Assembly: GCA_025084515.1 (NCBI GenBank)
Contig: JAJAGP010001353.1
Coordinates: 124,001 to 188,000, forward strand
Source: Ancistrus triradiatus
Lineage: Eukaryota > Chordata > Actinopteri > Siluriformes > Loricariidae
DNA length: 64,000 nucleotides
Reading direction: 5' to 3'
The translations under genes were made by a program, and so were the position numbers. The number at the start of each line of letters is the position of its first letter. Positions within the stretch are counted from its first letter, which is position 1. Below, piece after piece: positions 57,322 through 64,000 of this stretch. A model generated the notes under the pieces. That model made no database searches. It was not told the DNA's origin and worked only from the letters and a program-made list of their open reading frames with translations.

Positions 57322-57933
57322 TTGAGCAACCATCCCAGCCCTCCAGAGCTGCCCCGCCCTCGCCGCCGTAGGCGCCAATCGCCACCCAGGTATATACAGG
57401 GGTTGTTGGTTCCTCCTAATCCTGAGGATCCAATGCTCAACCGCCCGTTCGACCCAACCCTCCCATTAGGAAGGACTGTCACCCACTCCTCACGGGGATT
57501 TTCTTGCCCACGGGTGAGATTTTGGATCACTCAATCTTTAGCGCCACCTAGCTCCACAACTGAACTTGGCGAGCCCATAAGCTCCATACCTAAGCAGTTA
57601 AGCTCCGTATTTGAGCATTTGGTGCCGCCTAGCTCCGTATCTGAGCTCGCCGCGCACGTTAGCCCCATATTTGGGCACTTAGTTCCGCCAAGCTCCGAAC
57701 CTGAGCAATTAAGATCTGTAGTTGAGCAGTTAGTGCTGCCTAGCTCCATACCTGGGCTCACCACACTCATAAGCTCCGCACTTGAGCAGTTTAGCTCCGT
57801 ACCTGAGCATTTAGCGCCACCTAGCTCCATACCTGGGCTTGCCGCACTCGTAAGCTCCGCACCTGAGCAATTAAGCTCCATGCCTGAGCATTTAGCACCG
57901 CCTAGCCCCATACAAGAGCTCGCCGCACTGTAA
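57322..57933 (+). CDS. Repeat-rich open frame of unknown function
   Basis: A 203-codon plus-strand frame inside the GC-rich interior of the element at 56674-58879. The N-terminal 70 residues are proline/arginine-rich (PELPRPRRRRRQSPP). The rest is tandem units of 17-27 residues with the pattern PPSSIPGLAALVSSAPEQLS and variants, about six in all, ending inside the last unit. There is no signal peptide, membrane segment or catalytic motif. The minus strand is open across the same repeats (57531-57911), so the open frame may only reflect the repeat. Similar serine/proline repeat proteins occur near fish LTR elements, but I cannot name a family. A TATA-like CTATTTAAGAGCC lies downstream at 58335, not upstream. 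Confidence 0.3.
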   Translation: MSNHPSPPELPRPRRRRRQSPPRYIQGLLVPPNPEDPMLNRPFDPTLPLGRTVTHSSRGFSCPRVRFWITQSLAPPSSTTELGEPISSIPKQLSSVFEHLVPPSSVSELAAHVSPIFGHLVPPSSEPEQLRSVVEQLVLPSSIPGLTTLISSALEQFSSVPEHLAPPSSIPGLAALVSSAPEQLSSMPEHLAPPSPIQELAAL

Positions 57934-58149
57934 GCTCTTCACCTGAGCAGTTATGCTCTGAGCCTGAGTATTTAGCACAGCGGTTGTCTTTTCTCGTTCG
58001 CCCATCCAGACGACTTGTGGCAACTTTTTTCTCGGGTCTTGTGATCCTGAGCTCCGCCCCTGAACTGCCAGCGACCGAGCTCTGCCCCCGAGTCGCCAGC
58101 GCTGAGCTCTGCTCTTGAGCTGGTCAGGGGGGCCCCGAGCCCATACCAA

Positions 58150-58683
58150 GCTTTGCACTTGGCATGACCTGCCCCGCCTCCCTTTCAGCCCCTTTGTTGC
58201 CTCTAGGGGGCAGCGTCGGCCCATTTTCCACCTTAGGATCTCTGACAGCCACCGCAATCGCGCATGCCAGTGCGTAGGCTATATATGCAATATACGTTAT
58301 ATATGCGGCAAATACGCAACACTTCCAATCTCGGCTATTTAAGAGCCTCTCCGAGTTTGGCAGTTGTTGCACTGTATGACCCTGACACACGGCTTGCACC
58401 CCTCTGATTGCTACATTGATTTTTTTTATCGCGACCGCTTCTCCCCGTGTGCGTTTGAGACCTCACCCGTCTCACACTCCTTATAAAGCTTCTGCTTTTG
58501 TTTTTAATGTTGTTTAGGGAGAGCGGACGAGCTGAGTTCATTTAGGGGCTCAGTTCCCGTAGCGTCAGGAGGCGTGAGGTAACCTGATAGGGAGTAGAAC
58601 ATAGTGTAGGGAAAACTTTTGCGCATTTTATTTTAGCACTCTTTTAGCGATTGCTCCCGGTTTCTCTTCCCCCTCGCCATAAC
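58150..58683 (+). repeat. Possible LTR-like segment inside the unclassified element
   Basis: The GC-rich stretch has a TATA-like CTATTTAAGAGCC at about 58335-58347 and a T-rich region, and ends CGCCATAACA before AT-rich arm sequence. This is the look of an LTR end, but no partner LTR or TG start was found. Tentative. Confidence 0.3.
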
Positions 58684-58879
58684 AATAATAATTATGTATA
58701 AATATGCATAAAACAAATATTATGCATCCTACATCCTATTATACATCTTCTTGAGATGTTATTATAGTCAAGACATTTTAAGATGCGTGTTTATAGACTT
58801 GTCTTCAGTTCTTAAGACATTCCTTAAGATATGTCTTAAGACATCTCAAAACATGGTGATGGCTGTGTATGTAGTTACT

Positions 58880-59284
58880 TGAATAGTGATTGCAAATTTG
58901 GAAGATGAAGCTATTAATTTTAATATTATCAGTCAAAACCGTAAAGGGAGAGTTATAGAGCATCAGCAGCTTTGTTGGGTAAAGAGATGGACATGAATGA
59001 ATCTCCGAGCAGCCTTGGTTGATGTTCAATGAAAGACACAGAGTTCACACCAGCCAACAATGTTTTTGTGAATGCTGTGAAGAAAATAAGAAAGAACAGC
59101 AGTGATAGAACCTTATTTGTTTACATCCTGTGTGTAATGCTGTTCAAATGTAGATGTATACTAAGGTAAATTATAATTAAATATTAGCACATTTGTAGTA
59201 TTAGTAATAACTTATACTAAGATTTAATACGTATTAGAAGATTTGACTGTTCAAGAGGTCATTTATTAGTGTCATTTCTTCATT
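58880..59284. other. No recognisable gene
   Basis: AT-rich spacer. A short minus open frame (58805-59029) crosses the inverted end and is not convincing. Confidence 0.4.
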
Positions 59285-59625
59285 CACTTTTTTATTTGAT
59301 CCTGGACAAAGTTGTGGGAGAGAAGATGCCCAGCCAGCAGCACAGGGCACAAGGCCGGTACAACCCTAGACAGTGTGCCAATTCATTGTAGGGCACATAC
59401 TAGGGGAACTACACACTAGGGGAACTTTAGAGACACCAATTGACTTAACACACATGTCTTTGGACTGTGGGAGTTAACCAGAGCACCAGAGTAAACTCAC
59501 AAGGACACGGGAAGGACATGCAGGCTCCACACAGGAAGGGCCCAGACCACCCTACCAGGGATTGAATCCAGGACCTCCTTGCTGTGAGGTGATAGTGCTA
59601 TTCACCAAGCCACCATGCCACTCTT
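59285..59625 (-). mobile_element. tRNA-derived SINE (type b)
   Basis: On the minus strand it starts AGTGGCATGGTGGCTTGGTG with CTGGATTCAATCCC (B-box-like). It shares CAGGCTCCACACAGGAAGGG (plus) and AGCACAGGGCACAAGGCCGG (plus) with the copy at 7674-8035. No clear tetranucleotide tail is present. Confidence 0.7.
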
Positions 59626-59632
59626 TTTGATT

Positions 59633-60636
<1,004 letters not shown>

Positions 60637-63600
60637 GTCAAGTCAAGTCAAGTCAGATTTATTTATATAGCGCTTTTTACAATGGAGCATTGTCTCAAAG
60701 CAACTTTACAAGTTTAGATTATCTCCTAATAACTACGTCCAATCCCAAATTGAGCAAGCCTAGGGCAACAGTGGCAAGGAAAAACTCCCTAGTTCTAGGA
60801 AGGAAACCTGGGATTACCAAGGACTCAAAAAGAGACCCAAACCTCCTTGGGCGACTAGATGATAAATTAAGAGCGAACTAAAGTCATGGAGTCAAAGTTC
60901 GAATAAAAGTGAAGTATGACAACATCGACATAAGTGGGCCGGTATGATGATAAATCTAAGGAGCGGAAAACTACAGGTCATGGAGCATGGTCGAATAAAA
61001 TGTGAATATGCGCACATCGACCATTAGTAGCCCGGGTATGATTGGGGCTGGAGTATGACGGAAGGAAGCAGCTTGAGCTGGAGCTCCATCAGATGAACAT
61101 CATGTTGTGGGGCCGGAAACTGCCGGAACACAGCTCGGAGCGAAAACAGAAAATGTAATAGTTATTGATTAAGAGCACAGTGTTTATTAACAAGCACTGA
61201 TGCCAATGTCCATCACTGCCTTGCCACGTGTAGCATGAGACCCCCGGCAGCATTAGCTTAGCAGCTAGCAGAAGCTAGAAAGGGAGAAACTGGTAGGAAA
61301 CACAGCCAAGAGAGATCACATGAGACATTGGCAACCCCACAGGAGGCAGAAGACAGCAACCCAACGTCTCTGATCACCATAAGACTCTTTGGCTATGAAC
61401 CCCCAGCTCTGCCCTTAGTCTAAGGCAAGGATGCACGAGTCAAGATCATGAGGACCAAAGCCCAGTTCAGCCAGACCGCCCACTCGACACTCCCGGCTAA
61501 CGGACAAGGCAGGCAGGCCAGACATGACTCCAGACTCTGGCCCAAGTGACTTGATCCATGCATCCTGATCTAAATCTAGTCAAAAGCCTGCGTAAATAAG
61601 TATGTCTTTAGCCTAGACTTGAAAAATTGGATAGTGTCTGAGTCTCGAACTAAAGTGGGAAGTTTATTCCATAGTTTGGGGGCCATGTACGAGAAAGCAT
61701 TTCCCCCTGCTGTGACTTTTTTAATTCTAAGAACTAAACGAAGTCCTGCACCTTGCGAACGAAGTAGATAGGCAGGATTGTAAGACTCTAAGAGTTCACT
61801 CAGATAATGTGGCGCCAAGCCATGTAGAGCTTTATAAGTTATAAGAAGTATTTTGTAATTAATGCGGAATTTAACTGGTAACCAGTGCAGTAATGATAGA
61901 ACAGGAGTGATATGATCAAATTTTCAAGTTCGAGTTAGCACTCGGGCGGCTGCATTCTGAACTAATTGAAGTTTATTTATAGATTTACTAGAGCATCCAG
62001 TATGTAAGGTGTTACAGTAATCCAACCTTGAGGTTATAAATGCATGAACCAGTTTCTCTGCATCATTAAAAGAGAGGATATTTCTAAGTTTTTTACAGAC
62101 GGCCTGGGCAATTCTGGACAGCCATCTAGATTTAGGATAGATATAGCCAACCTGTCTCTCACGGCCTTGGGTCCCACTAATAGAACCTCAGTTTTATCTG
62201 AGTTAAGTAAGAGAAAATTAAATGACACCCAATCTTTTATTTCCTTTACACAGTGATCAGTTTTGTTGATTGTAAGCATGTCATTAGGTTTGGCTGATAT
62301 GTACAGCTGTGTATCATCTGCATAACAGTGGAAACTAATGCCATGTTTACGAATAACTGAGCCTAGTGGCAGCATGTACAGAGAGAATAAAAGCGGGACA
62401 AGCACTGACCCCTGAGGCATGCCATACTTCACTTTTGAGAGCTTAGACTTTAGATTATTTAAATAACAAACTGGTACCGGTCAGTCAAGCAGGATTTAAA
62501 GCAAGTATGTGCCAATCCCTTAACACCTGCAGTATTTTCTAGTTTGTTTAGTAAAACATCATGATCTATAGTGTCAAATGCTGCACGTACATCTAACAGA
62601 AAAAGAAAAGAAACACATCCCTTATCTGAGGACATTAACAAGTCATTTAGTACCCTAATTAATGCTGTTTCAGTACCATGATGGGGCCTGAAGCCAGACT
62701 GAAATGTTTAATAAATACCATTCCTTTGGAGGTAACTACAGAGCTCTGATAGATGGCTTTTTCTACGATTTTGGACAGAAACCGTAGATTTGAAATTGGT
62801 CTATAATTAGATATCACACAAGGGTCAAGATTGGCTTTTTTAATCAGTGGTTTGATAACGGCAGACTTAAAGGATTTGGGCACATAACCTAAGGTAAGGG
62901 ATGAATTTAAAATAACTAACATGGCTCTATAATACTAGGTATTACTTGTTTGAGTAAACGTGTAGGAATGGGATCTAATAAACATGTTGATGACTTAGAC
63001 GAGCTGATCAGTGCGGATAGTTAAGTATTAGTAATTGGGGTAAAAGATTCTAATCTTGATTTACAGCTCATTAAACAGATGTCTTCACTAGTGCTGCATC
63101 TGGAAGGTGGCTGAATAGTTTGGTGATGTGATGAGCATTGAGTTTTATGCCTAATGTTCTCTATCTTATCATTAAAAAAAGTCATGAAAATCATTACTAT
63201 TAAAATGACACAGAACGGGAGAATCACTTTCTGTGGGGATTTTTATTAATTTGCAGACTGTATTAAAAAGAAATATTGGATTATTCTTATTTTTCTCTAT
63301 GATTGAAGAGAAGTATGCAGCTTTAGCTTTAGTGAGGGCATGCTTATACTCTGTCATGCTGTCCCTCCAACCAAGCTTAAACACCTCCAATTTACTATGT
63401 CTCCACTTGTGCTCTAAATGCCATGTTCTTTGCTTTAAGGTAGGGGTGTGGTCATTATACCATGGTGCTAGCCTTTTTTCCCTAATACGTTTGACCCTAG
63501 CAGGGGCAGTCATGTCCAGGGTTGAGCGAAGCACACATTCTAATTGCTCATTTACACAAGATGATTTATCTCCATAGGTGTATTAAATTTTAAGTCTGGT

Positions 63601-64000
63601 AGGTTTTTAATAAACGCAGCTGGAGTAGCAGATGTGATAGTGTGCTTAGTGTGATAACGAGGCAGAAGGATTTTATTTATTAGAGATAGCTCAAATACTA
63701 AAAGATAGTGATCTGAAATCGAATCACTTTGGGGGAAAACATCAAGGTTATCTATTTTGATATCAAATGTTAATATTAGATCTAAAGTATGATTACAGCG
63801 GTGGGTTGGTCCCATCACATTCTGAGTGATACCCATGGATTCTAAGATGGACTCGAAAGCAATTTTAAGTGGATCCTGCTCATTGTCAAAGTGAATATTG
63901 AAATCACCTACAATTAAAGCCTTATCTGTTGACAGTAGTAAGCAAGAAAGAAAGTTAGCAAATTCCTGAAGAAATTCTGAATAGGGGCCAGGAGGACGGT
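60637..64000 (-). mobile_element. L2-type LINE copy 3, 5' end outside window
   Basis: The 3' tail (AAGTC repeats on plus, 60637-60656) and TATATAGCGCTTTTTACAAT mark the end. The 3' UTR is 60660-61570. ORF2 and the endonuclease run past base 64000. It is closely similar to copy 2 (12213-15930), the same strand and family, with slightly better RT. Confidence 0.92.
61576..64000 (-). pseudogene. L2 ORF2 copy 3 (partial)
   Basis: On the minus strand from the window edge: endonuclease end LDVFPQSDSISDHYLLVFEL (63552-63836) and linker ARVKRIREKRLAPWYND (63172-63534). RT follows with IKPLIKKANLDPCVISNYRP (62659-62922), the DAAFDTIDHDVLLNK-like region at 62459-62641 and GSVLVPLLFSLY. The catalytic HCYADDTQLYISAKPND lies within 62034-62432. 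The C-terminus APHYLSELLESYNPAYLLRS is at 61576-61818, ending TYLFTQAFD. Frames change near 63540, 63020, 62650 and 62030, so it is inactive. The YADD box is intact. Confidence 0.9.

Larger units (their letters stand above)
56674..58879. mobile_element. Unclassified DNA transposon with inverted ends and GC-rich cargo
   Basis: The first 43 bases at 56674 (AGTATCTACATACCCAACTA...) align without gaps to the complement of the last 43 at 58879 (AGTAACTACATACACAGCCA...), with about ten mismatches. The next about 100 bases on each side are packed with AAGACA/TGTCTT hexamers, like subterminal transposase-binding repeats. The interior 57290-58683 is GC-rich while the arms are AT-rich. No transposase or target duplication was recognised. 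Confidence 0.6.

Noticed and set aside
57540..57930. CRISPR-like regular repeats
   Set aside because: The units are adjacent coding-like repeats without unique spacers, in a eukaryotic context. The same reasoning applies to 29720-30095 and 32728-32907.

Overview
The window looks like transposon-rich DNA from a teleost fish. The evidence is the crowded mixture of L2/Rex-type LINEs, Tc1-like DNA transposons, tRNA-derived SINEs, Ty3/Gypsy elements and dinucleotide microsatellites, all typical of bony fish. An ostariophysan fish (catfish, characin or carp relatives) is my guess from the repeat families, not something I can prove. No complete host gene, rRNA or tRNA gene was found. The first 4.8 kb is GC- and CpG-rich and the rest is mostly AT-rich.

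Layout. 1-4802: a minus-strand Ty3/Gypsy element (integrase, RT, protease, gag, about 1 kb 5' LTR), broken by frameshifts and lacking RNase H. 4803-7038: a plus-strand L2 LINE carrying a Tc1 fragment near its 3' end. 7674-8313: two SINEs. 9235-12212: a much older minus-strand Gypsy remnant between diverged LTRs. 12213-15930: a long minus-strand L2 with endonuclease and RT. 16335-21396: an almost unbroken chain of TA-inserting elements (Tc1-a, a half-inverted Tc1-b, Tc1-a, an 860-bp palindromic MITE, and a full-length decayed Tc1-c). 23960-24841: another Tc1-a copy.

24874-26395 holds the only host-gene-like structure: three short exons with phase-compatible splice sites and a polyadenylation signal. 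28617-33060: a SINE, a solo LTR with internal minisatellites, a Tc1 relic, an L2 relic and a 30-bp coding-like repeat. 34208-36786: a fairly young Rex/CR1-type LINE. 38049-41405: a SINE, a Tc1-b copy interrupted by a small LTR element, and a compact LTR element with intact 5-bp target duplications. 43810-48525: L2 fragments, Tc1 fragments and a second L2-like LINE. 48578-53352: a gag fragment broken by one of two opposed Tc1-d copies. 54276-56439: a near full-length Tc1-e with a pogo-like element inside its left arm. 56674-58879: an unclassified element with inverted ends and a GC-rich repeat-coding interior. 59285-59744: a SINE and a long (TG)n tract. 60637-64000: a third long L2 copy running off the window.

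The sequences do not act together as a pathway. What they record is repeated insertion: LINEs with pentanucleotide tails, Tc1 elements at TA sites (often in each other's ends), and LTR elements with 5-bp duplications. None of the transposase or RT genes read through intact here, so all appear non-autonomous in their present state.
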